Source: Gemmatimonadota bacterium
GTDB taxonomy: Bacteria; Gemmatimonadota; Gemmatimonadetes; Gemmatimonadales; Gemmatimonadaceae
Direction: 5' to 3'
Assembly: GCA_016194585.1 (NCBI GenBank)
Contig: JACQBG010000012.1
Span: 48,627-112,626, forward strand
Length of the DNA stretch: 64,000 nt
Under the pieces are notes generated by a model. It worked only from the letters and a program-made list of their open reading frames with translations, did not search any database and was not told the DNA's origin. The translations under genes and the position numbers were made by a program. Positions 1-8,061 of the stretch are shown here, piece by piece (the stretch's first letter is position 1; each line of letters begins with the position of its first letter).

Positions 1-686
1 AGCTGCTGGTTGATCGTCAGCACGACGGTGTGCCCGGGACGCGCCGCCGTCCCCTCGACCCCCGGGGAGTCGTAGCGATGCCCCTTCGCGTCTCGCAGCT
101 CGGCGGTCGTGCCGCGCGTGCCGCGCAGCAGCGCGTCGAGCGACTTCTCGAGGCCGTCCACCGGCTCGCCATTCTCGTCGGCGCGGCCGACGAGGCGACG
201 CAGCCCGTCCGTCGCCGGCGGCACCCGCTCGATGGCCGGCGTCGAGTGCACGCCGCGCACGGCGACGAGCTCCTGCACGTCGGAGGCGAGGTACGTCCCC
301 GGCAACTCGACCCACTTGTCGGTGGTGTCGACGGCCTTGCGCGCCCACTCTGAAGAGACGCCCACGCGCGCGAGCACGCGCGCGACGGTCTGCAGACGCA
401 CGCGCGCCGCATCGACCGCCTTCGGCTTCGTGGGTGCGCCCCAGACCTCCTTGGGCGCGATCTGCAGCTTCACCAGCTGCCGGCTCTCGACGAGCACGTT
501 CCCGCTCGCATCGAGGATCCGCCCGCGCGGCGCCGGGAGCGGCGAATCGGCCACCTGCTGTCGCGTGGCGCGGGCGCGCCACGTGGCGCCGTCGTACAGC
601 TGCACCTTCGCGGCGCGCCCGACGAGCAGGAGGGCGAACGCCAGGAACGCGCCGTGGACGAGCCCGACCCGGCTAGTGCGGATCAC
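1..686 (-). CDS. ftsI: FtsI-like penicillin-binding protein, C-terminus beyond window
   Basis: The minus frame stays open from a GTG at 686 to the window edge, giving 228 codons of the N-terminus. After a short basic stretch there is one membrane segment (about residues 8-24). It is followed by the class B PBP start 'RGRILDASGNVL' at 54-65 and a dimerization-domain-like region. The catalytic transpeptidase SxxK, SxN and KTG motifs lie beyond the edge. In the family this enzyme cross-links septal peptidoglycan with FtsW. It follows the FtsL-like gene with a 14-bp overlap, the usual rsmH-ftsL-ftsI order. No ATG fits near the start, so GTG was chosen. It could instead be an elongation-type PBP2, but the context favours FtsI. 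Confidence 0.85.
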   Translation of the reverse strand, partial: MIRTSRVGLVHGAFLAFALLLVGRAAKVQLYDGATWRARATRQQVADSPLPAPRGRILDASGNVLVESRQLVKLQIAPKEVWGAPTKPKAVDAARVRLQTVARVLARVGVSSEWARKAVDTTDKWVELPGTYLASDVQELVAVRGVHSTPAIERVPPATDGLRRLVGRADENGEPVDGLEKSLDALLRGTRGTTAELRDAKGHRYDSPGVEGTAARPGHTVVLTINQQ

Positions 687-969
687 GCGTCGTCCGGCGC
701 GGGGGGCGCGCCACCACGAACACCTGGCTGTCGCTCGGGATGCGCATGTTCAGTCGTTCCTCGGCCACGCGCGCGAGCCGGGACCGGCTCGCCGCGTCGC
801 GGATGTCGCCATCGAGCTTGGCACGCTCGGCCTCGAGCGCCGAGCGCGCCTGTTCGAGCGCGCTCTGCTCCCGGGCACGCAGCGTGCCGTAGCTCCTTCT
901 CCATATGACGCCCGTGGCCACGAGGACGAAACCGACCAGCACGAGCGCGACGATGCCGCGGCCGCGCAC
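673..969 (-). CDS. ftsL: FtsL-like cell division protein
   Basis: A 98-residue bitopic protein. It has a single hydrophobic segment at about 5-22, then a heptad-rich charged region (about 27-75, 'LEQARSALEAERAKLDGDI') that should form a coiled coil, then the 'LNMRIPSDSQVF' stretch resembling the conserved tail before the FtsL C-terminus. FtsL partners FtsB and FtsQ in the divisome and helps activate FtsWI. Sequence conservation in this family is low, so the call rests mainly on architecture and on the position between rsmH and the PBP gene. The ATG lies one base past the rsmH stop region, so translational coupling is likely. Confidence 0.75.
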   Translation of the reverse strand: MRGRGIVALVLVGFVLVATGVIWRRSYGTLRAREQSALEQARSALEAERAKLDGDIRDAASRSRLARVAEERLNMRIPSDSQVFVVARPPRRTTRDPH

Positions 970-970
970 C

Positions 971-1924
971 TCAACCCTCCGCGGCGGCCTTGCGCCAGGC
1001 GCGGAGGTGGGCGCTGCGGGCGCGCGGATTGCGGGCGATCTCGTCGGCGTTGGCGGTCACGGCTTTCTTGGTGAGGGGCGTGCCCAGCGGACGGCCGCGG
1101 CACGTGCACTGGAGCTGCTTCGGGGGACAGACGCACGACAGGCTCCACTCGCGGAAGGCGTGCTTCACGATCCGGTCCTCCCCCGAGTGGTAGGCGATCA
1201 CTGCGAGGACGCCCCCGGGGGCCAATCGGTCACGCAGCGCCGGGAGCGCGCGCGCGAGTCCTTCGAGCTCGTCGTTGACGACGATGCGGAGCGCCTGGAA
1301 GAGCCGCGCGAAGTCCCCCGGCCCGGAGCGCGGGCCGAGCACGGCGCGGATCGCCCCGACGAAGTCGTCGCTCGTCGCGAACGGGCGGTTCGCCCGGCGC
1401 CGCGCCACTTCGTGCGCGAGGCGCGACGCCTTGGGTTCGTCGCCGTACGTCTTGAACACGCGGATGAGCTCGCGCTCGTCGCTGGCGTTGAGCACGTCGG
1501 CGGCGGTGGCGAGCTCCGCGGCGTCGCCGCCCATGCGCATGTCGAGCGGCGCCCCTTCGCGGAACGAGAAGCCGCGCGCCTCGTCGTCGATCTGGTGCGA
1601 CGAGATGCCGAGGTCGAGCAGCGCGCCGTCGAACGGCTCGTGCCCGAGGGCGCCGTCGGCGGTCACGAGGTCGGCGTACGTCCCCGGCACGGCGCGGAAG
1701 CGGCCGTCGGCGGCGAACCGGGAGAGCCGCTCGGTGGCGGCGGCGATCGCCTGCGGGTCGCGGTCGATGCCGACGACGTGCTTCCCTGCCTCGAGCAGCG
1801 CGAGCGAGTGGCCGCCGCCGCCGAGCGTGCAGTCGAGCACGCGGTGCGCGCCGGCGAGCGCGGCCAGCACCTCATCGACGAGCACGGGCGCATGGTACGC
1901 GGAATCGAAGCGGCCGGAGGTCAT
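971..1924 (-). CDS. rsmH: 16S rRNA (cytosine-1402-N4)-methyltransferase RsmH
   Basis: 317 residues, normal length for RsmH (MraW). The family start 'HAPVLVDEVL' (11-20) and the SAM-binding loop 'DCTLGGGGHS' (31-40) are clear, and 'AYHSGEDRIVK' near the C-terminus is typical. It methylates N4 of C1402 in the 16S rRNA decoding site. It is the first gene of the division cluster here. The gene immediately upstream is an unrelated TPR protein ending in a terminator, not mraZ. A TATCTT hexamer ends six bases before the ATG and no Shine-Dalgarno is seen, so the transcript may be leaderless. Confidence 0.95.
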   Translation of the reverse strand: MTSGRFDSAYHAPVLVDEVLAALAGAHRVLDCTLGGGGHSLALLEAGKHVVGIDRDPQAIAAATERLSRFAADGRFRAVPGTYADLVTADGALGHEPFDGALLDLGISSHQIDDEARGFSFREGAPLDMRMGGDAAELATAADVLNASDERELIRVFKTYGDEPKASRLAHEVARRRANRPFATSDDFVGAIRAVLGPRSGPGDFARLFQALRIVVNDELEGLARALPALRDRLAPGGVLAVIAYHSGEDRIVKHAFREWSLSCVCPPKQLQCTCRGRPLGTPLTKKAVTANADEIARNPRARSAHLRAWRKAAAEG

Positions 1925-1930
1925 CGACGA

Positions 1931-1936
1931 AAGATA
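1931..1936 (-). promoter_or_regulatory. Putative -10 box of rsmH (leaderless type)
   Basis: TATCTT on the minus strand, separated from the rsmH ATG by six bases (TCGTCG). No good -35 is seen; the expected position falls in the upstream terminator hairpin. The same TANNNT-N6-ATG arrangement recurs before hpt, tilS and clcA. Confidence 0.4.
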
Positions 1937-1947
1937 GAGCCTTAAAC

Positions 1948-1984
1948 GACGACGCCCGCCGGCGCGGGGCCGGCGGGCGTCGTC
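1948..1984 (-). terminator. Intrinsic terminator of the TPR protein gene
   Basis: A perfect 16-bp inverted repeat (arms 1948-1963 and 1969-1984) with a 5-base loop. On the minus strand it is followed by GTTTAAG, a short T-run. It sits 14 bases after the stop of the secreted TPR protein and just before rsmH, separating the two units. Confidence 0.8.
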
Positions 1985-1998
1985 ACGATCGGATCAGG

Positions 1999-3738
1999 CT
2001 ATTTGCAGAACGCCTTGACGTGCGAGTCCGACGCCGGCGTGTACTGCGCCACGGCGCCAAGCAGCGTCTTCGTCACGTCGGGCGCGAACGCGCCGCCCGC
2101 CGGCAGGTTGATCTGCGCCTCGAGCAGGTACGCGGCCGCGCGCTTCGCCTGCTCGCACGACTTCTTCGTCTGGTTCTCCTGGATGAGCGGCGCGGCGAGC
2201 GAGTACGCCGCGTAGCCGAGCAGGAACTTGGCCTGCGGCCGCACGGCCACCGGCGCGATGGAATCGGCGTACGAGAGCACCGCGTACGCCTTCCCCCAAT
2301 CGTCGGCGGTCTTCGACGCCTCGGCCGCCTTGCGGAGCGCGTCGCCGATCGAGACGGCCATGCCGCCCGTCATCGTCTTGTCCTCACCGGCCTTCTGCGA
2401 CGCGTGCACCTCCGCCAGTGCGGAGTCGAGCTGCCCCGCTTCCTTGAACGCGCCGGCGAACTGCGCGTGCGCATTCTCCACCGCCTTCGGATCGACCTCG
2501 TAGGCGCGGCGCAGCGACGCCATCGACGGCCCCGCCTGCCCGAGCTTCTTCTCGATCTGGCTGCGGAGCAGCCAGTTCGCCGCCACCTTCGGGAACTTCT
2601 GCGTCGCCTTCGACTGCCACTCGAGCGCCTTCGCGAAGTTCGTGTCGGCCGCGTACGCCGCCACCATCTTGTCGAAGAAGCCCTGGTCGGCCGCCGACGT
2701 GTCCATCTTCACCATCTCCTCGCCCACCGACGCCATCTTCTTCGTGTTCTTCGTCGCGCCGAGGAGGTTGAAGTACAGCTTCACCAGGTTGATGTCGCCC
2801 GGGTTGTCGGTCACCGCCTTCTCGATCACCGGCAGCGCCTGGTCCACCTGCCCCGTCGCCGCCAGCTCGGCGCCGATCTGCGCGATGAGCGACGAGTTCG
2901 TCGGGTCGGCGTCGCGGAGCGCGAACAGCACCTCGATCTTCTTCTTGCGATACCCCTTCTCGTCCTTCTCGTCGCCCTTGCTCAGCTCGTCGTAGAGCGA
3001 GACGGCTTCCTTGAGCGCGATCTTGCTCTTCGGATCCGCGGCGCGGATATCGTCGACGATCTTGAGGACCTCGACCGACGGCTTCTTCTGCTCCTTCGCG
3101 ATCGCGAGCTCGCAGTAGCGGAGCCACGTCGACTTCGGGTACGCCTTGATGGCGCTCTCCGCTTCCTTGAGCGCGTCGGCCGTCTTCCCCTCACGGTCGT
3201 CGCTGCGGCACTTCTTCTCGGCTTCGAACGTCTTGTTGTGCGCGTCCTGGTAGGCGCGGCTCACCTTGTCGGCCACCGCGTCGAGCTTGTTCCCCTCGAA
3301 CGTGCCGAGCGGCTGCACCAGCTGCGCGTCGCGCGTGAGCACGAGCCACGCTTCGATCGAGTAGCCCGCCGCCGTCTTCGTCACCTGCCCCTCGAGGTAC
3401 TCGTCACCGCGCAGCTGCTTCGAGAGCAGGTTCGCGTCGGCCGAGCTGAGCGCGTCGGTCGTCGAGTAGCCGGAGGCCTCGAGCGTGACGTTGATGTCGT
3501 TCTTCGGCACCACCCAGAGCGACCGGTAGGAGACGTCGCCGTCGATGTGGCTCCGCACCGCTTCCGCGGCATCCGGACCGAGCTGCTTGTCGCTGCTCTT
3601 GAAGATCACCACCACCAGCTTCGGGGCGTTGGGATTCGCGTTGCGATGTCCCTGCGCATGGGCGGGGAGCGTCGAGCCGAATCCCACGAAGAGCGCAACG
3701 GCGAGCGTCGCCAGCGTGCGCGGTGTCCGAGCCATCAC
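1999..3738 (-). CDS. Secreted TPR-repeat protein of unknown function
   Basis: 579 residues. A signal peptide (about 1-28, ending 'LPAHA') indicates export. Residues about 35-150 look like a small alpha/beta domain with 'PKLVVVIFKSS'. From about 160 to the end the protein is alpha-helical with degenerate tetratricopeptide repeats, so it probably scaffolds protein contacts in the periplasm or on the outer membrane. A GGAGGAAT ribosome binding site precedes the tandem GTG-ATG start, so initiation is at 3738 (GTG) or 3735 (ATG). It is monocistronic: a terminator follows and a tRNA unit lies upstream. No enzymatic motif is recognised. Confidence 0.8.
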   Translation of the reverse strand: MMARTPRTLATLAVALFVGFGSTLPAHAQGHRNANPNAPKLVVVIFKSSDKQLGPDAAEAVRSHIDGDVSYRSLWVVPKNDINVTLEASGYSTTDALSSADANLLSKQLRGDEYLEGQVTKTAAGYSIEAWLVLTRDAQLVQPLGTFEGNKLDAVADKVSRAYQDAHNKTFEAEKKCRSDDREGKTADALKEAESAIKAYPKSTWLRYCELAIAKEQKKPSVEVLKIVDDIRAADPKSKIALKEAVSLYDELSKGDEKDEKGYRKKKIEVLFALRDADPTNSSLIAQIGAELAATGQVDQALPVIEKAVTDNPGDINLVKLYFNLLGATKNTKKMASVGEEMVKMDTSAADQGFFDKMVAAYAADTNFAKALEWQSKATQKFPKVAANWLLRSQIEKKLGQAGPSMASLRRAYEVDPKAVENAHAQFAGAFKEAGQLDSALAEVHASQKAGEDKTMTGGMAVSIGDALRKAAEASKTADDWGKAYAVLSYADSIAPVAVRPQAKFLLGYAAYSLAAPLIQENQTKKSCEQAKRAAAYLLEAQINLPAGGAFAPDVTKTLLGAVAQYTPASDSHVKAFCK

Positions 3739-3814
3739 GGGTATTCCTCCAGTACGGTGGTCATTCTCGTGCGCGTGCCCCGTCGCGCCCCGGCAGGCGC
3801 CCCAGGTCCTCCAA

Positions 3815-3888
3815 TGGGCGAAGAGGGATTCGAACCCCCGACACCCTGCGTGTAAGGCAGGTGCTCTAACCAGCTGAGCTATTCGCCC
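3815..3888 (-). tRNA. tRNA-Val (anticodon TAC)
   Basis: The reverse complement folds as a tRNA. The 7-bp acceptor stem is GGGCGAA/TTCGCCC with discriminator A. The D-loop AGCTCAGCTGGTTAGAGC is followed by the anticodon stem CCTGC/GCAGG with loop CTTACAC (anticodon TAC), and the T-arm GGGGGTTCGAATCCC is standard. The discriminator is followed by TTGG, so CCA is not encoded and must be added. It starts 8 bases after the stop of the small membrane protein gene and probably shares its promoter. Confidence 0.97.
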
Positions 3889-3896
3889 GCTCTGTG

Positions 3897-4067
3897 CTAC
3901 GACATGATGGCGATGGGTACCAATACTGCATACCCGATCACCAGCAGGATCGGAGCGATGGTGGCACCGCCTCTCGCGAGGTCAGCGTATCCGGCCGCGA
4001 GCACTGCGACCGCGATCCCCCATTTCAGCGCGGGCTTGCCGCCGGCCGCTTTTTCCGTATCTCCCAT
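3897..4067 (-). CDS. 56-residue membrane protein upstream of tRNA-Val
   Basis: ATG at 4067, stop TAG at 3897-3899. After a polar start ('MGDTEKAAGGKPALKW') there are two hydrophobic segments, about 17-29 and 36-54, joined by a short 'DLARGG' turn, so a small inner-membrane hairpin protein is likely. No family is recognised. A sigma70-like promoter ends only nine bases upstream, which leaves almost no 5' leader and no Shine-Dalgarno. The coding reading is supported by the clean hydrophobic pattern and GC-rich third positions. The tRNA follows at once, so the mRNA and tRNA would be processed from one transcript. Confidence 0.65.
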   Translation of the reverse strand: MGDTEKAAGGKPALKWGIAVAVLAAGYADLARGGATIAPILLVIGYAVLVPIAIMS

Positions 4068-4076
4068 AGGGAGCGG

Positions 4077-4105
4077 AGTTTAGACCCCTCCATAGAAGGA
4101 GTCAA
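4077..4105 (-). promoter_or_regulatory. Sigma70-like promoter of small membrane protein / tRNA-Val
   Basis: On the minus strand TTGACT (4105-4100), 17-base spacer, TAAACT (4082-4077). This is one of the best -35/-10 pairs in the window. The -10 ends nine bases before the ATG at 4067. Confidence 0.7.
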
Positions 4106-4127
4106 GCAAGAATAGGACAGTTCACCA

Positions 4128-5162
4128 TCACTTAATCTGATTCTCATTCGTACCCCCTTCCTTCGGCGGAGGCACGATCAGACCGCCCGCAGGAGGCTCC
4201 GCGGCGGTCCCCTGCAGCAGTGCGTCGAGCGCGACTTCGGTGTCGCGCCGTTCGAGCAACGCATCCGACGCGCGCATCGCCTCGAGCCGCGCCCTGTCGC
4301 GCTGCCGCCGGATGAGCCAGAACGGGCCGATGAGAAGCAGCATCAACACGGCCCCCACGGTCACGTTCGCGACCAGGGCGAGCCCACCGAACTGCTTGCG
4401 GGTATTGGACTTCCAGCGCTTCTCGAAGCCGTCCTCGGTGAGCCCGTACGCCTGCCGCACCGCCTGGTCGAACGACCCCGTGGCGCGCCAGTACGCGAAG
4501 AATTGGGTGAGTCCCCGCTGCGGGTCGAGCGCCGCCAACTCCGCGACGGCGCGCTGCGACAGCGCGTACCCCTGCTCCGCCCGCGACGCGCCGCCGGTGA
4601 ACAGCGTGTCGAGCTCGTCGAGCCCGGGCATGCCGCGCACGACGAGCGCGAGGTTGGTGGCGAGCACCTCGTCGCGCCCCCACTCGCCGGCCGCGTAGGC
4701 GGCGTACCCCTCGTCGAACCAGCGCGGTGGCAGCTCCCCCATCGATTCGTGCAGGGCGAGATGCGCGAGCTCGTGGCGGAGCGTGGCCCGCGGGTCGCCG
4801 GCCGTCCCTGGCGCGCGATGTCCCTGGAGCACGAGCCGCTGCTCGGCCGGGAACGCGATCGCAGCGCCCCACTCCGGGGCGCCGCGCCCCGACCAGGCGC
4901 GGAAGCGCGCGAGATCGGGCGCGATGAGGATCGTCACCGGGGCCGCCGGGCGCGCGAGCCCGGGGAAGGTGTCGTTGGCCACGGCTTCGCGGAGCATCGA
5001 CGCGGCCAGTTGGCGGTCGCCGCTCGTCGCGAACACGGTGAACCGGCCGGCGCCCCACCGCTCGGTGCCGGCGGGTGCGATGGCGAGCGTCGAGTCCTGC
5101 GCGGCGATGGGGCGTGCCATCAGGAGCGCCACGGCGAAGCACAGGGCGCTGGCGACGCTCAT
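4128..5162 (-). CDS. Membrane-anchored gluzincin metallopeptidase (peptidase MA-like)
   Basis: 344 residues. Signal peptide (1-21, 'RPIAAQ'). A zinc-binding HELAH lies at 130-134, and downstream 'WFDEGYAAYAAGEW' (148-161) supplies the likely third ligand Glu151, the peptidase MA/M1-like gluzincin pattern. A membrane segment at about 260-284 is followed by a basic cytoplasmic tail, so the catalytic domain should face the periplasm. The ATG overlaps the stop of the upstream TPR gene by 4 bp. It is the last gene of the che/MglA run. The substrate is unknown; it may process a surface component of the same motility system, but that is inference from position only. Confidence 0.75.
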   Translation of the reverse strand: MSVASALCFAVALLMARPIAAQDSTLAIAPAGTERWGAGRFTVFATSGDRQLAASMLREAVANDTFPGLARPAAPVTILIAPDLARFRAWSGRGAPEWGAAIAFPAEQRLVLQGHRAPGTAGDPRATLRHELAHLALHESMGELPPRWFDEGYAAYAAGEWGRDEVLATNLALVVRGMPGLDELDTLFTGGASRAEQGYALSQRAVAELAALDPQRGLTQFFAYWRATGSFDQAVRQAYGLTEDGFEKRWKSNTRKQFGGLALVANVTVGAVLMLLLIGPFWLIRRQRDRARLEAMRASDALLERRDTEVALDALLQGTAAEPPAGGLIVPPPKEGGTNENQIK

Positions 5163-6010
5163 CCCCGCGGCGGTTCCCCTCCCGCCTCGACCGACTGCAG
5201 GATCTCCGCGCACCGCTTGCCCCACGGATTGAACTTGTTGGTCGCGTGCCCCTTGGCCCACGCCGCCTTCGCCTCGTCCTTCTGGTCGTTGAACCAGTAC
5301 GCGCGCCCGAGTTCGTAATACGCCTCGATGAGGTTCGGCCCGATGGCGAGCGTCTTCTGGAAGAAGTTCTCCGCGTCCTCGTACATCTCGCGCTCGAGGT
5401 ACACGAGCCCGAGATAGAAGTGCGCGTAGAGCGTCGCCTTCTTGTCGTTGTCGAGTCGGATCGCCTTCGACAGGTGCTCGATGGCCTCGCCGAAGATCTT
5501 CTTCTTGAGGCAGATGTATCCGACGTTGATGCGCGCCAGCGCGTTCGACGGCTCCTTCATGAGCACCTTCTGGAAGCTCATCATCGCCTCGTCGTACTTC
5601 TCCTGCAGCATCTGCGCCCAGCCGAGCAGCGCGATGGCCTGCACGTCGCCCGGCGAGAGGTCGATCGCCTTGAGCAGCGCCGTCTCGGCGCCCTCGTGGT
5701 CGCCGAGCGAGAGACGGCTCCACCCTTTCTCGATGAACGTCGACGCGCCGATGTGGTCGGCGTGCACCACGGGGCGCTCGGCGCTGAACTGCGGCGCCAG
5801 CGAGGGCGCGGCGGCCTGCGCGGCCTTCCACTTGTCGACGAGCGCCTTGATGTCGTCCTTGAGCGCCGAGAGCTCGGCCACCTGCTGCTCGACGGTCTTG
5901 AAGAGGGCGATGATCTCTCCCTTCACCGCGGCGTCGGCCGTGCCGGCGTCGAGGCGGCGGTCGATGTCGGCGTAGCGCGCCCTCATGGCGCCGATGAGGT
6001 CGTCAGTCAT
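5159..6010 (-). CDS. TPR protein with N-terminal coiled coil
   Basis: 283 residues from the ATG at 6010, chosen because it overlaps the cheW stop by a few bases and begins the acidic 'MTDDLIGAMRARYADID' stretch. Residues about 10-70 are heptad-rich (coiled coil). From about 95 onward there are five or six TPR units ('AIALLGWAQMLQEKYDEAM', 'ALARINVGYICLKKKIFGEAI'). No signal peptide, so it should be cytoplasmic. It lies between the CheW genes and the membrane peptidase and may be an adaptor for the chemosensory array. No catalytic motif seen. Confidence 0.8.
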   Translation of the reverse strand: MTDDLIGAMRARYADIDRRLDAGTADAAVKGEIIALFKTVEQQVAELSALKDDIKALVDKWKAAQAAAPSLAPQFSAERPVVHADHIGASTFIEKGWSRLSLGDHEGAETALLKAIDLSPGDVQAIALLGWAQMLQEKYDEAMMSFQKVLMKEPSNALARINVGYICLKKKIFGEAIEHLSKAIRLDNDKKATLYAHFYLGLVYLEREMYEDAENFFQKTLAIGPNLIEAYYELGRAYWFNDQKDEAKAAWAKGHATNKFNPWGKRCAEILQSVEAGGEPPRG

Positions 6011-6512
6011 GTCGGGTGGCTCCGGCGACGGCGTGTTCGAGGACGATCCGCTCGCGCGCCGTGAGCAGTTGGGCGACGTCGAGCACGACGAGCGGGGGCG
6101 CGCCCTCGGTGGCCCCGCGCACGAGGGCACGGAGGTACTGCTTGGCGAGGCCGCGGAAGAACGCCGGCGGCGCTTCCATCTGCGCGGCGGTCACCGTAGC
6201 GACCTCGTCGACGGCGTCGACGATCGCGCCCATCAGTTCGTCGCCGGCGCTCACGACGACGATGCGCGCGCCCTCGCGCGACGCGGCCGCGGGGAGTTCG
6301 AAGCGCGTGCGCAGGTCGATCACCGGCACCACCTTGCCGCCGAAGTCGATGACCCCCTCGAGCCAGGCGGGGACGTTCGGGATCGGGCGGGGCGGCGCGA
6401 ATCGCAGCACGCGCTTGACGGAGAAGATGTCGACGGCGAAGCGGTCGTCGCCGACGCGGAAGGTCACGAGCTGCTGCCGCTCGGCGGCGGCGCCGGCCGG
6501 TGGTGCGTTCAT
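6003..6512 (-). CDS. cheW: CheW-like coupling protein (copy 3)
   Basis: 169 residues covering one CheW domain: 'LVTFRVGDDRFAVDIFSVKRVLR' begins the first subdomain and 'WLEGVIDFGGKVVPVIDLRTRF' is the conserved core. CheW couples CheA to receptors in the membrane-associated array. It overlaps the preceding CheW-like gene by 4 bp. Three CheW-type genes in one operon suggest different adaptors for different receptors or array layers. Confidence 0.9.
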   Translation of the reverse strand: MNAPPAGAAAERQQLVTFRVGDDRFAVDIFSVKRVLRFAPPRPIPNVPAWLEGVIDFGGKVVPVIDLRTRFELPAAASREGARIVVVSAGDELMGAIVDAVDEVATVTAAQMEAPPAFFRGLAKQYLRALVRGATEGAPPLVVLDVAQLLTARERIVLEHAVAGATRHD

Positions 6513-6982
6513 CGGGCGCTCTCCGTGGTCATGGGCGCGGTCGCCGCCGCCTTCTCGAGCAGCGTGGCGACCCGCACGAGGTTCACGAGTTGTCCGTCGT
6601 GGCGCGCGCCGACGCAGACGCCGGCGAGCACGCCGTCGGCGTCGCTCCCGGCGGGCGCGGGGCGCAGCGTGGTCACGTCGAGCGCCGTGAGGTCGTCGAC
6701 GTCGTCGACGACGAGCACGGCGCGGCGGTCGCCGACGCGCAGCACGAGCGCGGTCGACGCGGTTCCGTCACGAGCGACGCCGAACGCCCAGCCGGCGTCG
6801 AACGCGGTGAGGGTGCGGTCGCGATGGCGCATCTGCCCGGCGAGTCCCGGCGGCGCGGCGGGCACCCATTCGAGCGCCGGCCGGTCGATGGCCTCCTCGA
6901 CGTCGGCGACGGCGAAGGCGAACCGCTCGCTCCCCACGCGCGCGATCACATGGAGGTCGCGGATCGGCGCGCCGCCGGTCAT
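6509..6982 (-). CDS. CheW-like coupling protein (copy 2)
   Basis: 157 residues from the ATG at 6982, which overlaps the cheB stop (ATGA). A CheW fold is indicated by 'DLHVIARVGSERFAFAVADVEEAI', 'GLAGQMRHRDRTLTAFDAGWAFG' and 'ALVLRVGDRRAVLVVDDVDDL'. The central 'NVRG'-type motif is degenerate, so this may be a diverged adaptor that contacts only one partner. It is cytoplasmic and most likely associated with CheA. Confidence 0.8.
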   Translation of the reverse strand: MTGGAPIRDLHVIARVGSERFAFAVADVEEAIDRPALEWVPAAPPGLAGQMRHRDRTLTAFDAGWAFGVARDGTASTALVLRVGDRRAVLVVDDVDDLTALDVTTLRPAPAGSDADGVLAGVCVGARHDGQLVNLVRVATLLEKAAATAPMTTESAR

Positions 6983-8061
6983 GCGGTGCCCCGTGCGGCG
7001 CGGCGCGCGCGCAGCAGCGTCGCGACGTGCGACGCGATGTCGCCGAGCGGCGCGACGGCGTCGGCGCCGGCGCTCTCGAGCGCGGCGGCGGGCATGCCGT
7101 AGATGATGCTCGTCGCGCGGTCCTGCACCACCGCGCCCCCTCCCGCACCACGCATCGCGAGCAGCCCGGCGCTCCCGTCGCGCCCCATGCCGGTGAGCAC
7201 CACGCCCACGGCGGCGGCGCCGAAGGTGCGCGCCACCGACGCGAAGAGCGGATCGGCGGCGGGCTTCACGCCCCACACGGCGGCGCCGTCGTCGAGATGC
7301 ACGCGCGCGCCATCCGGCGCGCCGGCGACCGTCATGTGCTGGCCGCCCGGCGCGATGTACACGTGGTTGGGGAGCACGAGCTCGCCGTCCGCCGCCTCGG
7401 TCACCTCGAGCCGCGCCTGCGCGTCGAGGCGCTGGGCGAGTCCGGCGGTGAAGCCGCGCGGCATGTGCTGCGCGACGAGCACGGCGGCGTCGAGGTCGGC
7501 GGGGAGCGCGGGGATGAATTCGGCGAGCGCGCGCGGCCCGCCGGTCGACGACGCGACGGCGACCGCCGCGCGCGCGCCGAGGGTGCCGTGCGCCGCCCGC
7601 TTCTCGGCATGCTTCGGGCGCGCGAGCATCGGCACGCCGCGCAGGTTGACCACCGCCGCGGCGCGCAGTGCCTCGAGCAGTCGCTCGCGCACCTCGGTCA
7701 CCTGGCGCGCGCCGGCGGCCTGCGGCTTGCGCACGAAATCCACCGCGCCGAGTTCGAGGGCGCGCAGCGTGAGGTCGACGTCGCCGTGCGACTCGGCGCC
7801 GCTGAGCATCACGACGGGGCGCGGCGTCTCGCTCATGATGTACCCGAGCGCGCCGATGCCGTCGAGCCCCGGCATCGCGATGTCGAGAGTGACGATGTCG
7901 GGGTCGAGGGCGTGCACCTGGGCGAGCGCGTCGAGGCCGTCCTTCGCGACGCCGATCACGGTGAACTCGTCGAATCCGCCGACGACGTCGCTGATGACGG
8001 TGCGCATGAGCGCGCTGTCGTCGACGACGAGCACGGTGCGGCGTGGCCGGTCAGAGGACAT
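6979..8061 (-). CDS. cheB: Chemotaxis protein-glutamate methylesterase/glutaminase CheB
   Basis: 360 residues. Receiver domain 1-125 with the acidic pair 'VVDDS' (13-15) and phospho-acceptor Asp60 in 'VTLDIAMPG'. The C-terminal methylesterase domain carries the triad Ser172 ('SSTGGP'), His199 ('AQHMP') and Asp295 ('GMGRDG'). It removes methyl groups from receptor glutamates, reversing CheR. Overlaps cheD by 11 bp. Its presence with cheR and cheD implies that methylated receptors exist elsewhere in the genome. Confidence 0.97.
   Translation of the reverse strand: MSSDRPRRTVLVVDDSALMRTVISDVVGGFDEFTVIGVAKDGLDALAQVHALDPDIVTLDIAMPGLDGIGALGYIMSETPRPVVMLSGAESHGDVDLTLRALELGAVDFVRKPQAAGARQVTEVRERLLEALRAAAVVNLRGVPMLARPKHAEKRAAHGTLGARAAVAVASSTGGPRALAEFIPALPADLDAAVLVAQHMPRGFTAGLAQRLDAQARLEVTEAADGELVLPNHVYIAPGGQHMTVAGAPDGARVHLDDGAAVWGVKPAADPLFASVARTFGAAAVGVVLTGMGRDGSAGLLAMRGAGGGAVVQDRATSIIYGMPAAALESAGADAVAPLGDIASHVATLLRARRAARGTA

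Noticed and set aside
905..4115. Long plus-strand reading frames opposite rsmH and the TPR gene, the longest about 600 codons
   Set aside because: They mirror the minus-strand genes, as expected at very high GC; their translations are Arg/Ala/His-rich with no family motif.
4128..5831. Longer 567-residue version of the membrane peptidase
   Set aside because: The first 220 residues are the wrong frame of the TPR gene; the signal peptide at 5162 and the ATGA overlap mark the real start.
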